Part shown: positions 17,773-26,219 of the stretch, one piece after another
Layout: each line of letters starts with the position of its first letter
Numbering within the stretch: the first letter of the stretch is position 1
From: Paenibacillus sp. GP183
GTDB lineage: Bacteria; Bacillota; Bacilli; Paenibacillales; NBRC-103111
Length of the DNA stretch: 64,000 nucleotides
Direction of reading: 5' to 3'
NCBI RefSeq assembly: GCF_900104695.1
Contig: NZ_FNSW01000001.1
Span: 3,900,001 to 3,964,000 of the forward strand
Translations under genes and position numbers: made by a program
Notes under the pieces: generated by a model
What the model was told of the DNA's origin: nothing
Seen by the model: the letters and a program-made list of their open reading frames with translations, nothing else
The model's database searches: none

Positions 17773-17860
17773 TTAGAGGTGGGGTGGGTTTTTTCTGATT
17801 GTTTGGGCTACTAATAAAAAGGGTTCAAGTGCTTTGTGGGTTCCAAACTGAGGTAAACTG

Positions 17861-17936
17861 CTCCAATAACGAATAACTATAGCTCAATGAACCACAGGTA
17901 GGCTGCCGCGAAGCTGATCGGCAGCCTTCGCTGCGC
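17861..17936 (+). repeat. interspersed module, left part (interrupted by IS110)
   Basis: ATAACGAATAACTATAGCTC is followed by the hairpin AGGCTGCCGCGAAGCTGATC/GGCAGCCT, then TGCGCT. The module resumes at 18821 as CTAACGGGCAGTTATG. The IS110 derivative sits precisely inside the second core. Confidence 0.75.
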
Positions 17937-18045
17937 TCCCATGAAAATTAAATCTGCAGTCACTGAAAAAGACAATAGTAAATAAGACGCAGCTCATTCA
18001 TTTTTTAAAAGGGTGCAGCGCCCGAGAATAAAGAATATTGGTATC

Positions 18046-18565
18046 TTAGGAGGCTTCTGTAATTGTCACGGTATAACCTAAGTTTTCTAACCGTCGAACT
18101 GCGTACTTTACAATAGATTGTTGCTTCTGTTTGTCAAAGTAATTTTCACCTAAGTCTACATACATTTCCTTACGAGTTAAGAGATAGAAGGCAATTCTTA
18201 ACATAGCATGGGCCACATTTATTGCCGCTCGTTTTTTTCCTTTTCGTGCTGCTATTGGCAATCCATTCCGAATCCTTGACATCTGTTTTACGTCCAGGTA
18301 GTGCTTTCATATGCTGAGCATTCACCACTAAAAATTCAATGCCTTCAGCTTCAAGTAAATTAACAATAGGCTTCCAAAATACTCCTGTGCTTTCCATAGC
18401 AACGTGAGTACATTCATGTTGTTTAATCCAATCAATCAATTGTAATAGAAACACAGTTTTAGTTGAAAACGTTTGAATCTCCTTTCCCTCAGACGTTAGA
18501 ATACATGCCGTAATGTTATCCTTATGAATATCCATACCGCATGCTCGTTCAATGACAACTTCCAT
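18046..18565 (-). pseudogene. IS110-family transposase, central deletion
   Basis: The N-terminal RuvC-like part is intact (ACGMDIHKDNITACIL, ESTGVFWKPI, KTDVKDSEWIA, giving D, E, D/D residues). After about residue 107 the frame shifts and joins the extreme C-terminus (NVAHAMLRIAFYLLTRKE, then ENYFDKQKQQSIVKYAVRRL). About 200 residues, including the Tnp20 domain with the catalytic serine, are missing. It cannot be active. Confidence 0.85.
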
Positions 18566-18599
18566 CTTAAGAACATCCTCTCTATGGCTAAATCAGAGT

Positions 18600-18780
18600 A
18601 GAGGCTGGTGCAACAATCAGAGTAGGATTAATCTCCCATGAGTGCTTCCCAAAAGGGAGCGACAATCTGTGATGCACGTGGTCGTTGGAGTCAGACTAAC
18701 GGATGGGCTCTAAGGCACCATAGCGGATCGACCTTCCTCTCCCAGCCATAGTAGCAGTATTGACGGATTCTTCGACACAT
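18600..18780 (-). ncRNA. putative IS110 bridge RNA region (type A)
   Basis: A noncoding stretch upstream of the transposase that is strongly conserved with 43549-43735 and 59710-59905 and, partly, 34347-34453. Conserved blocks are GATTAATCTCCCATGAGTGC, GGTCGTTGGAGTCAGACTAA and ATGGGCTCTA.GGCACCATAG. Conservation without coding potential at the position where IS110-group elements encode bridge RNA supports the call; strand and exact ends are inferred. Confidence 0.45.
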
Positions 18781-19016
18781 TTTCATCATCTGTGGTGCGG
18801 CGCTTGCGCTGCATGTATGGCTAACGGGCAGTTATGCGAAAGATGTAATTGCAAATCCACAGACAGTATTCTCCAAAAAAATGGATACGATTGTTATATT
18901 GTAGGCTATTATACATTGTTGTTTTTCGTACATTTTATCGAAAAAGATAAAAGGGAAATTTCGACTATTTCAGGAATATAAATAACCAATTGACAATTTG
19001 GGGGTTGGCAAAATCG

Positions 19017-19047
19017 ATTAACGGAAAACAATAGCTCAATAAAGGAC
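19017..19047 (+). repeat. degenerate core repeat
   Basis: ATTAACGGAAAACAATAGCTC and then AATAAAGG: a single core without an accompanying hairpin, just upstream of the small gene at 19070. Confidence 0.55.
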
Positions 19048-19069
19048 TTCTGTAATTAGGGGGGATAAA

Positions 19070-19234
19070 ATGTTTGGTATTCTAATTTGTGTATTTGGTT
19101 TTATAATTGGTTCACTTATTTTGTTCTGGATCATCCGTAGTGCAATTAATGATTCCAATCTTAACACTCATTTACAAGAGTTAAAGAACGAACTTGTAGA
19201 ATTAAAACAAGAATTGAAATCATTAAAAAAATAA
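19070..19234 (+). CDS. small single-pass membrane protein with coiled coil (54 aa)
   Basis: An ATG with AGGGGGG seven bases upstream. Residues 2-22 are a membrane segment (FGILICVFGFIIGSLILFW) and residues 33-54 form a Leu/Glu/Lys heptad-like helix (LQELKNELVELKQELKS). It is flanked by core repeats on both sides, like the other single-gene cassettes. No family is recognised; it could be a holin-like or toxin-like peptide or a membrane anchor. Confidence 0.6.
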   Translation: MFGILICVFGFIIGSLILFWIIRSAINDSNLNTHLQELKNELVELKQELKSLKK

Positions 19235-19298
19235 TGAGGTAAGGGACGTTCTGATACTGGATCAGTGCGCCGATTTTTCTTTATCTAAACGATAATTA

Positions 19299-19385
19299 AG
19301 CTAACGGAGAACGATAGTTGAATAACAGAAATAAGCAGGCCAAGACTGTATTGTTCCAGTTTTGGACTGCTTTTTGTGATGCTCC
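19299..19385 (+). repeat. interspersed module with hairpin
   Basis: GCTAACGGAGAACGATAGTT, GAATAACAG, then the hairpin GCAGGCCAAGAC...GTTTTGGACTGC with TTTTT. The second core is replaced by GCTCCCTC, which matches the junction at 34216 and looks like the left end of a lost IS110-type insertion. Confidence 0.65.
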
Positions 19386-19478
19386 CTCAAGAATACATTG
19401 AATACATGTAAACAATGTGCAGATCATTATATTTCAATGGGTTTTCACACGCTCGTTTAGATAACGTTAATTTGTTGG

Positions 19479-19616
19479 CGGTACCCCATGCCCATCAAGT
19501 TAAAATTTTCGAATACCCCCAAAACGAAAAAAAAGCCATCCTTTATTTACAAAAAGAATAGCTTTTTTTCGTTTTGGGGGTGTATTAATTTCTTAGCTTG
19601 ATGGCTATGGGGTATC
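19479..19616. repeat. palindromic MITE-like element
   Basis: A 138-base near-perfect inverted repeat. The outer arms are GGTACCCCATGCCCATCAAG and CTTGATGGCTATGGGGTATC; the inner arms are ATACCCCCAAAACGAAAAAA and TTTTTTCGTTTTGGGGGTGT. It encodes nothing, and its right end abuts the IS66 fragment exactly, so it inserted into, or formed a deletion junction with, that element. Confidence 0.65.
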
Positions 19617-20272
19617 TGCATGTGGACGGCTATCCAGGCTACCACAAAGTCGCTGGTGTTACACTAGTCGGATGCTGGGCACATGCCCGGCGCAAATATG
19701 ACGAAGCGTTAAAAGCGTCGCCGGAGAAGAAGGGGCAATCGGACACGGCGGCGGGTCAGGGGCTGACGTATTGCAATGCGCTCTTCGCCATTGAACGCGA
19801 CTTGAAGGATGCCACGCCGGAAGAACGGCATGCCGTAAGGCAAGAACGAAGCCTTCCGGTATTGGAGGCTTATTCGAAATGGCTCCATCAGCAGCGATCG
19901 CGAACGCTGCCGAAAAGTTTAGTTGGACAAGCGATCGCCTACAGTTTGAATCAGTGGGAGAAGCTCACCGCTTTTCTGAAGGATGGAAGGCTTGAGATCG
20001 ATAACAATCGCAGCGAGAGGTCGATCAAGCCGTTTGTCATTGGGAGAAAAAACTGGCTGTTTGCTAACACGCCAAGAGGCGCGAAGGCCAGTGCAGCGAT
20101 CTACAGTATCATCGAGACGGCGAAGGAAAATGGACTGCATCCGTTTAAGTACCTCATGCATCTTTTCGAGAAATTGCCGCAGCTCGAGGATCCCCGTGAT
20201 CCGAAGTCGCTGGAGCCGTTTTTGCCTTGGTCATCGTCTATTCCACTGATGTGCCGTGTCTTTACTTCGTGA
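19617..20272 (+). pseudogene. IS66-family transposase (TnpC), C-terminal fragment
   Basis: Starts mid-protein at YLHVDGYPGYHKV (D of the DDE triad) and continues with GCWAHARRKYDEAL, EIDNNRSERSIKPFVIGRKN (catalytic E) and the C-terminal SIIETAKENGLHPFKYLMHL. About 218 of some 500 residues are present. The 5' half is replaced by the palindromic element, and tnpA/tnpB are absent. Confidence 0.88.
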
Positions 20273-20282
20273 TAAGTCTATA

Positions 20283-20314
20283 ACAGCCCCAGTACAATGA
20301 TAGGCCTGGGGCTA
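20283..20314 (+). terminator. hairpin downstream of IS66 fragment
   Basis: AGCCCCAG pairs with CTGGGGCT around a GTACAATGATAGGC loop; it lacks a strong T run, so termination is uncertain. Confidence 0.45.
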
Positions 20315-20430
20315 TTGACGTTTACTTTGAAACTGACCACATGCGAGTGTAACAACTCCATGTGGTTTTCATTTTGGTTAAAGAAAAATCGCCTTGGAGA
20401 ACGATCAAAGAATCATTTGAATAAGACAAC

Positions 20431-20468
20431 GAAAAAGCCCATCCTCGCGGCGGATGAGCTTTTTTTAT
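20431..20468 (-). terminator. bidirectional terminator of the YVTN gene
   Basis: GCCCATCC/GGATGAGC hairpin with an A run on the left and a T run on the right, so it can end transcription from either side. It lies 28 bases beyond the stop of the minus-strand YVTN gene. Confidence 0.7.
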
Positions 20469-20495
20469 TTTCCCAATAACCGTCCCACCGTTCCG

Positions 20496-21923
20496 TTAAG
20501 ACGCGGCCGGTTTGATGATGATCTTGTTAAAGTTGTTGGCGAAAAAGTGGACGAAGGCCATCGTTTCGGCCATGGCGCCCATGGCGTTGCTCGTGGACGT
20601 CAGCAGCGCGACCGTTTGCTGGCCGTTCGTGGCGTACGCGGTAAATTTGGAGTTCGCGGGCAAGCCCCGAACGTCGACGATGATTTCGTCGATGCCCGGC
20701 ATTGCGCGTACCTGGGCATGTCCGGCTCCCGTCGTGCCCTGCACGTCAAGGGTGAGGTACACGTTTTTCTGATTCAGGCCTTGCGAGCTGAGCCCCGTGC
20801 TGCTGCCGGGATCGGGGCGGGCGACGTAGACGAGCGCCATCGGGGATTGCCCGATCGGCAACGTATGGATGACTTTCATCGTTTTCGTGTCGATGACGTC
20901 CATCGCGTCGGCATATTGCAATGCGACGTAAATGCGGGTGTTGTCCGGACTCGGCCAAATGCCATGCGGACCCCCGCCGGAGTTGTTGATGCGCGTCACG
21001 AGCGTCGGCGGGCCGCCGTTTGGCGAACGACGGTAAACGAGCGTCTGGTTCAAGTCGCCGACCGTAACGTACGCATAATTAATGCCGTTAACCGTGACGA
21101 AGTTCGGATGATTGGTTCGCGGCCCCGTGTCCATTACGGCTTCGACTTTGAACGTTTTGGCGTTTACGACCGTAGTCGTTTTGCCGTTGATCGGCATGCC
21201 GAGCCAAATTTCCTTGCCGTCCGGGGAAACGGCCATGTCCGAGGATCCGCCGGCGTCGGTCGGAATCGCGACGTGCTGAATGATCCGGCGTTTGGCCACG
21301 TCGACGACGTCGAGCGCGTCGGCGCGCAAGTGGTTGACATAGGCTAGCTTGCCATCCGGGCTGAACAAGATTTTCGAAGGCCCGTCCTCCGATACGATGT
21401 GATCGACGACGCGATTTTGACGCCAATCGACGATTGCAATGGTGTCCATGCCGCGTTCCGCAACCCACAGTTCGCGTCCGTCGGGGGAGAAAAAGCCTTC
21501 ATGCGGCGCTCTCCCCAAGTAAACGGTGCTCAAAATTTTGTTCGTGGCGGTATCGAAAACGTACACGGAGTTGGTTGTCACGTTGATGACGCAGAGGTAG
21601 CGTCCGTCGCGGGAAAACCCGAGGCCGTGAACGTTGATTTCGCCGTGATACATCGCGCCCAGAACATCCATGGTCGTGTCCATACGAACGCTGCCGAGCG
21701 GAATCGTGCCGAGCACCGTGTTCGTTTTCGGATTTACGACGGTGACCGTGTTGGAGTCTTGGTCGGCGGTGTACACGCGGTCGTTATCCGAGATGGGCTG
21801 CGCGCCCGGCAGCGCCGGGGCTTGGATCGGCGCTTTTTTCGGATAGGCGGCGGCTGAAGACGCCGCACCGAAGCTAATCGCGATCGTCAACGTGAGCGCA
21901 AATGCTTTGCGGGTGAAAATCAT
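20496..21923 (-). CDS. secreted YVTN-family beta-propeller protein
   Basis: A 475-residue exported protein. The signal peptide (residues 1-26, ending SSAAA) is followed by a seven-bladed beta-propeller built from YVTN repeats: VYTADQDSNTVTVVNPKTNT, LCVINVTTNSVYVFDTATN, LWVAERGMDTIAIVD, AYVNHLRADALDVVDV and IYVALQYADAMDVIDTKTM. A small beta domain ends the protein. The function is unknown; such proteins act as surface or redox-cofactor-related propellers. A GGGGGA ribosome binding site precedes ATG 21923. It is conspicuously GC-rich compared with the flanks, as is the trxB remnant upstream, suggesting one transferred block. A fragment of a similar protein remains at 50998-51165. Confidence 0.82.
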   Translation of the reverse strand: MIFTRKAFALTLTIAISFGAASSAAAYPKKAPIQAPALPGAQPISDNDRVYTADQDSNTVTVVNPKTNTVLGTIPLGSVRMDTTMDVLGAMYHGEINVHGLGFSRDGRYLCVINVTTNSVYVFDTATNKILSTVYLGRAPHEGFFSPDGRELWVAERGMDTIAIVDWRQNRVVDHIVSEDGPSKILFSPDGKLAYVNHLRADALDVVDVAKRRIIQHVAIPTDAGGSSDMAVSPDGKEIWLGMPINGKTTTVVNAKTFKVEAVMDTGPRTNHPNFVTVNGINYAYVTVGDLNQTLVYRRSPNGGPPTLVTRINNSGGGPHGIWPSPDNTRIYVALQYADAMDVIDTKTMKVIHTLPIGQSPMALVYVARPDPGSSTGLSSQGLNQKNVYLTLDVQGTTGAGHAQVRAMPGIDEIIVDVRGLPANSKFTAYATNGQQTVALLTSTSNAMGAMAETMAFVHFFANNFNKIIIKPAAS

Positions 21924-22329
21924 GCGTAAATCCCCCTACTTTTGCGGCGGTTTGTTTTTTTGAATGGGCGAATAGACTGTAGATATTGATAAGCTTTCCA
22001 AGACAGAAGCGCGTTATGCAAATATTAACAGCACCCCTCGTGCGGGCTTTTCGTTGGCTTGCATCATGCGGGCGCGTTGAGTCCAACATCGTACAAGGAA
22101 ACCGCGGGCCGCAAGCTGAAAACGTCGTGAAGCGGTAAGGAACGCCAATATACCTCGAACGTCATCGTTCGGGGCATATTTTATCCGGACCGAGGAATCA
22201 AGCGGAAAGGAAGGGCCGGTTTATGTATCACTCGAAAAAAAAAGACCGCTGAAAGAAATCGATCAAACTGAGCCCGCATAAAAAAATCCCACCCTGACCA
22301 TCCGGTCAAAGGTGGGATCGCATCAATCG
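21924..22329. other. intergenic with two hairpins
   Basis: No gene seen. GC-rich like the YVTN and trxB sequences. ATATACCTCGAACG/CGTTCGGGGCATAT at 22149-22182 is a terminator-like hairpin. CCCACC/GGTGGG at 22283-22318 with T residues on the minus strand is the trxB terminator. Confidence 0.6.
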
Positions 22330-22985
22330 TCAGCCGTCGATGCCGTTTAAATACCGTTCGACGTCGCTCGCGGCCATGCAACCGGAGCCTACGGCGCTGG
22401 CAATTTGGCCGTAGCGGGCGTCCTGCACGTCGCCGCAGGCGAAGATGCCGTCGATTTCCGTTTCCGTCGTGCCGGGCTTGACCAGCAAATGGCCTCGCTT
22501 GCTGACGGGAAGCTGCCCTTCGAGGAACGCCGTGTTCGGCGTGCTTCCGATCACGACGTATATACGTTCCGCCGGAATCGTTTCTTCCGCGCCTGTACGG
22601 TGGTTTTGCACCTTCAGGCCCGCGACGCGCCCCTCGTCGTTCAATACTTCAAGCGGCGTCGCGTCCAGCATCCATTTGATTTTGCCGGATTGCTGGGCGC
22701 GGTCTTGCATGCCTTTGGAAGCCCGAAGCTCGCTTCGGCGATGAACAATCGTCACCTCGGTGGCGTAACGGGTCAAATACAGCGCATCTTCGAGCGCGGA
22801 ATCGCCGCCGACGACGACGATGACTTTTTTATCGGTCGCGTAATAGCTGCTGCAAGTGGCGCAAGTGCTTACGCCGCGCCCGAAGTTTGCTTCTTCGCCG
22901 GGAATGCCCAGCGTTTTGAAGGAAGCGCCGGTCGCGATCACGATCGATTCAGCTTCAATTGAATCGTGGCCCTCGATATGAATGC
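22330..22985 (-). pseudogene. trxB: thioredoxin reductase, N-terminally truncated
   Basis: Retains the NADPH-binding and redox part of a low-Mr thioredoxin reductase: IVIATGASFKTLGIPG, the redox motif CATC (normally followed by DG, here SSYY), VVVGGDSALEDALYLT, and the C-terminal TEIDGIFACGDVQD with YGQIASAVGSGCMAA. The N-terminal FAD-binding GxGxxG region (about 90 residues) is missing: the sequence switches to lysR-derived DNA on the other strand near 22985. The altered residues after CATC suggest decay or a specialised reductase. Confidence 0.75.
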
Positions 22986-23159
22986 GGAGCCGAAGTTGAA
23001 CGGGGCGAACTTGTTGCTCTTCCATGGCAAATTCCGGACTTGCACGTGTATACACAGATGTTATGGCATAAAGACAAGTGGCTTTCACCAATCATATTAT
23101 CTTTCATAGAAGCAGCAAGGGAAGTTATCGCTATAGAGGAGGAGAATAAAACCGTTTAG
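22985..23159 (+). pseudogene. LysR-family regulator, C-terminal remnant
   Basis: Reads EVERGELVALPWQIPDLHVY, then TQMLWHKDKWLSPIILSFIE, then AAREVI: the last strand and helix of a LysR effector-binding domain. About 58 residues of some 300 remain. It abuts the trxB fragment in opposite orientation, marking a rearrangement junction. Confidence 0.72.
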
Positions 23160-23943
23160 CCTATTCAGCGATAGGAAAACACCTATTCACCTGCGGGCTA
23201 TTTGACCCTCGATCCGCAACTGTTGGAGGACAAGAACATGTATCGTTAACCGAAAAGGACAAGAACATACGATTAAGCTAACGGAAACGATTGTACAGTA
23301 ACGGTGCTGCGGCAGCCCGAAACCTGTGAACCACGGATAGCAATAAAGCCGGTTATCCTTATCGTGGTGAAAACCGGCTGTTTTTGTGTCCAAATCCCCT
23401 TAACGTTGTAAATCCGCGGTAATCCAAAGATGAGTCGCGGTTAATGCCGCGGCTTTTTTTCTTCTCGATTATCGACAAATGTTTTGATGAAATACAATAA
23501 AGATATGTCAAAAGTATTACAAATTGACCGAAAAAAAATAAATAATAGTATCAATGAACACAGACAATCTAGTTAAAATTAAAGATTTGCTGAACTAACG
23601 GAAATGTTCAATAAAAATAACGCAGGGCTACCGAACGAATGGGTAGCCCTGTTACATTAAAGCATGAACAAAAAGTACCTAAGTTGAAGCAAGGCCGCCC
23701 GCCATAAGGCGGTCCATAGTGGTGCAAAGCGCCGCCAACGCGATTGCTTGATCTTACGCTTACGGAAAGTCTCACTCGTAAACATTAAAGTAAAGGCAGA
23801 CCGCAATTGCGGTGTGTTTTTCATATCAACGGGCAGAATACTTCAATAAAGAGATCAGATGCATTCAGCAATCTATAAGAAATTAAAGCAGAATGAATAT
23901 GTTAAAATAAATAAAAAATTATCAGAAAATTGGAGGAATAATT
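23160..23943 (+). repeat. repeat-rich intergenic stretch with two core modules
   Basis: GGAGGACAAGAACAT (23225) and GGACAAGAACAT (23258) precede a core (GCTAACGGAAACGATTG, 23277). A terminator hairpin follows (AGCCGGTTATCC...AAAACCGGCT, 23347). GTCGCGGTTAATGCCGCGGC with T residues (23432) is a second terminator. A core at 23592 (CTAACGGAAATG, TTCAATAA) is followed by the hairpin AGGGCTACC/GGGTAGCCCT, and CAACGGGCAGAATAC lies at 23827. The intervening 23660-23820 shows no coding potential. Confidence 0.6.
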
Positions 23944-24858
23944 ATGACAAAGACAAATCAAAACATCGTTCCGCATTTATGGTATGACAAGGAGGCGAAT
24001 GAAGCTGCAGAGTTTTATGCTTCCATATTCCCGGACTCAAAAATTACGAATATAACAACACTCCACGACACACCATCAGGTGACTCCGATGTAGTCTCTT
24101 TTGAGTTGTGGGGGCAGAAGTTCATGGCAATCAGCGCAGGGCCTTTGTTTAAGTTCAATCCGTCGGTGTCTTTCATAGTTAATTTTGACCCATCGCGAGA
24201 AAAAGACGCGAGAGAAAAAATAAATGAGGTTTGGAACAAATTGTCCGAAGGTGGCACAGCGTTAATGCCACTTGATAAGTATCCGTTCAGTGAAAGGTAT
24301 GGCTGGATTCAGGATAAGTATGGTTTGTCGTGGCAGTTAATCTTTACCAATACAGAAGGTGAAGAGCGGCCTACGATAGTGCCGTCGCTAATGTTTGTCG
24401 GTGATAAATGCGGCAAAGCGGAAGAGGCGATTAATTTTTATTTATCCGTATTTAAGAACTCAAAGCAGGGCCTTATTGCCCGCTACCCTCAAGGCATGGA
24501 ACCTGACAAAGAAGGAACAATCATGTTTTCTGATTTCATGCTTGAGAATCAGTGGTTTGCTGCAATGGACAGCGCGAGAGAGCATAAATTCAGTTTCAAC
24601 GAGGCAATCTCATTTATGGTATATTGCGACAAACAAAAAGAGATTGATTACTACTGGGATAAGCTCACTGCGGTTCCTGATGCCGAGCAATGCGGCTGGC
24701 TGAAAGATAAGTATGGACTGTCCTGGCAAATTGTACCGAGAGAGATGAACGAGACTATGAGCAAGGGTACACCGGAGCAAATTGCGCGCGTAACTAAGGC
24801 ATTTCTTAAAATGAAGAAATTTGATCTTGCGGAGTTAGAGAAAGCATACAAAGGATAA
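23944..24858 (+). CDS. two-domain VOC (PhnB-like) protein
   Basis: A 304-residue protein of the glyoxalase/VOC superfamily in the PhnB-like branch (DUF1338-unrelated), with two tandem domains. The first opens with [20 protein letters not shown] and ends [15 protein letters not shown]. The second opens with [20 protein letters not shown] and ends [16 protein letters not shown]. Such proteins include antibiotic-binding or fosfomycin/bleomycin-resistance-like members, but the ligand here is unknown. The ribosome binding site TTGGAGGAA lies just before the ATG. It is a single-gene cassette flanked by core repeats at 23827 and 25443. Confidence 0.82.
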   Translation: MTKTNQNIVPHLWYDKEANEAAEFYASIFPDSKITNITTLHDTPSGDSDVVSFELWGQKFMAISAGPLFKFNPSVSFIVNFDPSREKDAREKINEVWNKLSEGGTALMPLDKYPFSERYGWIQDKYGLSWQLIFTNTEGEERPTIVPSLMFVGDKCGKAEEAINFYLSVFKNSKQGLIARYPQGMEPDKEGTIMFSDFMLENQWFAAMDSAREHKFSFNEAISFMVYCDKQKEIDYYWDKLTAVPDAEQCGWLKDKYGLSWQIVPREMNETMSKGTPEQIARVTKAFLKMKKFDLAELEKAYKG

Positions 24859-25020
24859 TGAAAATACAGCCCGCGACTTGGTTGCATGGAAGCCCTGACT
24901 TAAGTAAAACTAAATTTTCCATTGATAAAAGAGATCTTTACATCAAAATGTTGTTGAACTATCGTGTACTATAGTAATAAAAGCATGAAATGTATTTAAA
25001 GAATTTAGGAGGCATTAGTG

Positions 25021-25323
25021 ATGCTAAGATGCTCATGGTGTATGAAAAAAATCAAAGAAGATAAACCCTGCTACGGTTTAAATGTCAAGTTTGCTTCGGG
25101 GGTTGATTTTGACGAGAAAGATGGAAAGATAATATCCTTACATTTAAAAACTAGAAATACAAGTGTTCCTTTAATAGTTGTGGCCGAAGATTCAGAAGCA
25201 AAAAGAAATGGACAGGATGGGATCTTTGCAATTTGTAGTGAGAACTGTGGGACTAAGATGAAAGCAACAATTACAAAAGAATTAGAGCTATTTTCAGGTG
25301 AAAGCAGTATGATACGTTTATAA
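25021..25323 (+). CDS. small zinc-ribbon-like protein (100 aa)
   Basis: Begins LRCSWCMKKI and has a second pair in AICSENCGTKM near residue 79, giving a CxxC...CxxxC arrangement that could bind one zinc. The middle is beta-rich with no known domain. TTAGGAGG lies eight bases before ATG 25021; an alternative GTG is three bases upstream. It shares a cassette interval with the VOC gene, or stands alone between 24858 and the repeat at 25443. Confidence 0.6.
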   Translation: MLRCSWCMKKIKEDKPCYGLNVKFASGVDFDEKDGKIISLHLKTRNTSVPLIVVAEDSEAKRNGQDGIFAICSENCGTKMKATITKELELFSGESSMIRL

Positions 25324-25440
25324 AAAACCTTTCAATGTGATTTAGCTATTTATAATCAGAACTTGCTGTAAAATCGGGAACTCTTTATAAGAGTAATAAT
25401 TAAATAATTACTTTGGTCTGGTTCAAGCGACTCTAAACAT

Positions 25441-25535
25441 TAAACTAACAGATCGATAATTGAACAAACAACACAGATAGGCTGCCGCAAATTAATCCGG
25501 TAGCCTATTCAGCTAACGGGCAGGATTTTTGAATG
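25441..25535 (+). repeat. interspersed core-hairpin-core module
   Basis: CTAACAGATCGATAATTGAA, then the hairpin ATAGGCTGCCGCAAATTAA/TCCGGTAGCCTAT, then GCTAACGGGCAGGATTTTTG. Confidence 0.75.
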
Positions 25536-25601
25536 ACTTTCACGAATATCCTGAATTCATGCTATATATTAATAATTAAAACCGATAAGTGAGGGGATTT
25601 C

Positions 25602-25670
25602 ATGGAGAAGAACTTTATTGATTTAAGTCATACCATTGAAGATGGATTAATTACTTATAAGGGCCTCCCT
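25602..25670 (+). pseudogene. cyclase/kynurenine formamidase-like gene, 5' remnant
   Basis: MEKNFIDLSHTIEDGLITYK, then GLP, matches the N-terminus of cyclase-family (kynurenine formamidase-like) proteins. GAGGGG lies upstream. After 23 residues the sequence switches to an IS110 transposase on the opposite strand, so the rest of the gene has been deleted. Confidence 0.65.
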
Positions 25671-26085
25671 GCTGAGGGACGCATTCCTGCAGCTGATTCC
25701 ACCCCTCTCATATAATTCAGAAAAGACGCTAACCCATCAAGATCATGATTAAACCTAAAGATCTTCCCATGAGGTACTCCACGGTCTAAAAAAGCTTGTG
25801 CATGGCTCTCTCCCTTTGATACATCCAAACCAATGACTGGATTCATGACATCACTCCTGTAGTATTTTCACCGGCAACCCCTAACCTTTTTGTCTTCCAC
25901 ACTATCGCATGTGATACGGGATTCATATCCCAACCAGCCTAACCATGGTTTAACAAGTAGGGGGGATGAACTGAATAGCTCTCGGGATCCAAGTCCCACG
26001 GGCAGAAACGTTCGATCCCCGGCTACCGCTATCTTACGACCTTACAAAAAAGAGGTCGACCAGAAAGATCTGGTGACCTCATAAT
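25671..26085 (-). mobile_element. IS110-family remnant (type C) with noncoding end
   Basis: The minus strand (ATG at 25846) reads MNPVIGLDVSKGESHAQAFL, an IS110-family RuvC-like N-terminus, for about 55 residues before the deletion junction. Upstream of that start, 25847-26085 is noncoding. It has the hairpin GAGGTCGACCAGA/TCTGGTGACCTC near its outer edge and ends next to CGAACGGGCAGGATAG. This is a third IS110 lineage at the core repeat. Confidence 0.7.
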
Positions 26086-26107
26086 ACGAACGGGCAGGAT
26101 AGTTTAA
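26086..26107 (+). repeat. second-type core repeat
   Basis: CGAACGGGCAGGATAGTTTA adjoins the IS110 type C end. The first core and hairpin of this module were lost with the deletion. Confidence 0.65.
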
Positions 26108-26219
26108 AAAGGGTCACAAAAATAAACTTTTTCATTTGAAGGATAAATTAGTTTTTCTAGAGTATTTTATTAGAAACATTTTTTGCTCATTCAAGAACTA
26201 ACCAAAGGGGAAGGTTTGT

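Larger units (their letters stand above)
17936..18822 (-). mobile_element. IS110-group element, internally deleted (type A)
   Basis: An 0.9-kb IS110-family copy bounded by a CT dinucleotide at each side. The left end is CTCCCATGAAAATTAAATC and the right end is GCATGTATGG/CTAACGGGCAG. The transposase lies on the minus strand, with a long noncoding region upstream of it (18566-18822), as in IS110-group elements that encode their bridge RNA there. The same two ends recur without transposase at 43405-43769 and 59561-59935. Confidence 0.8.

Noticed and set aside
18760-18981. A 73-residue Cys-rich frame
   Set aside because: It starts inside the conserved noncoding end of the IS110 element and runs through a core repeat, so it is not a conserved gene.
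20454-21857. Plus-strand frames of 297 and 152 residues opposite the YVTN gene
   Set aside because: Arg/Val/Asp-rich compositions without domains lie opposite a clear secreted beta-propeller with a signal peptide and ribosome binding site.
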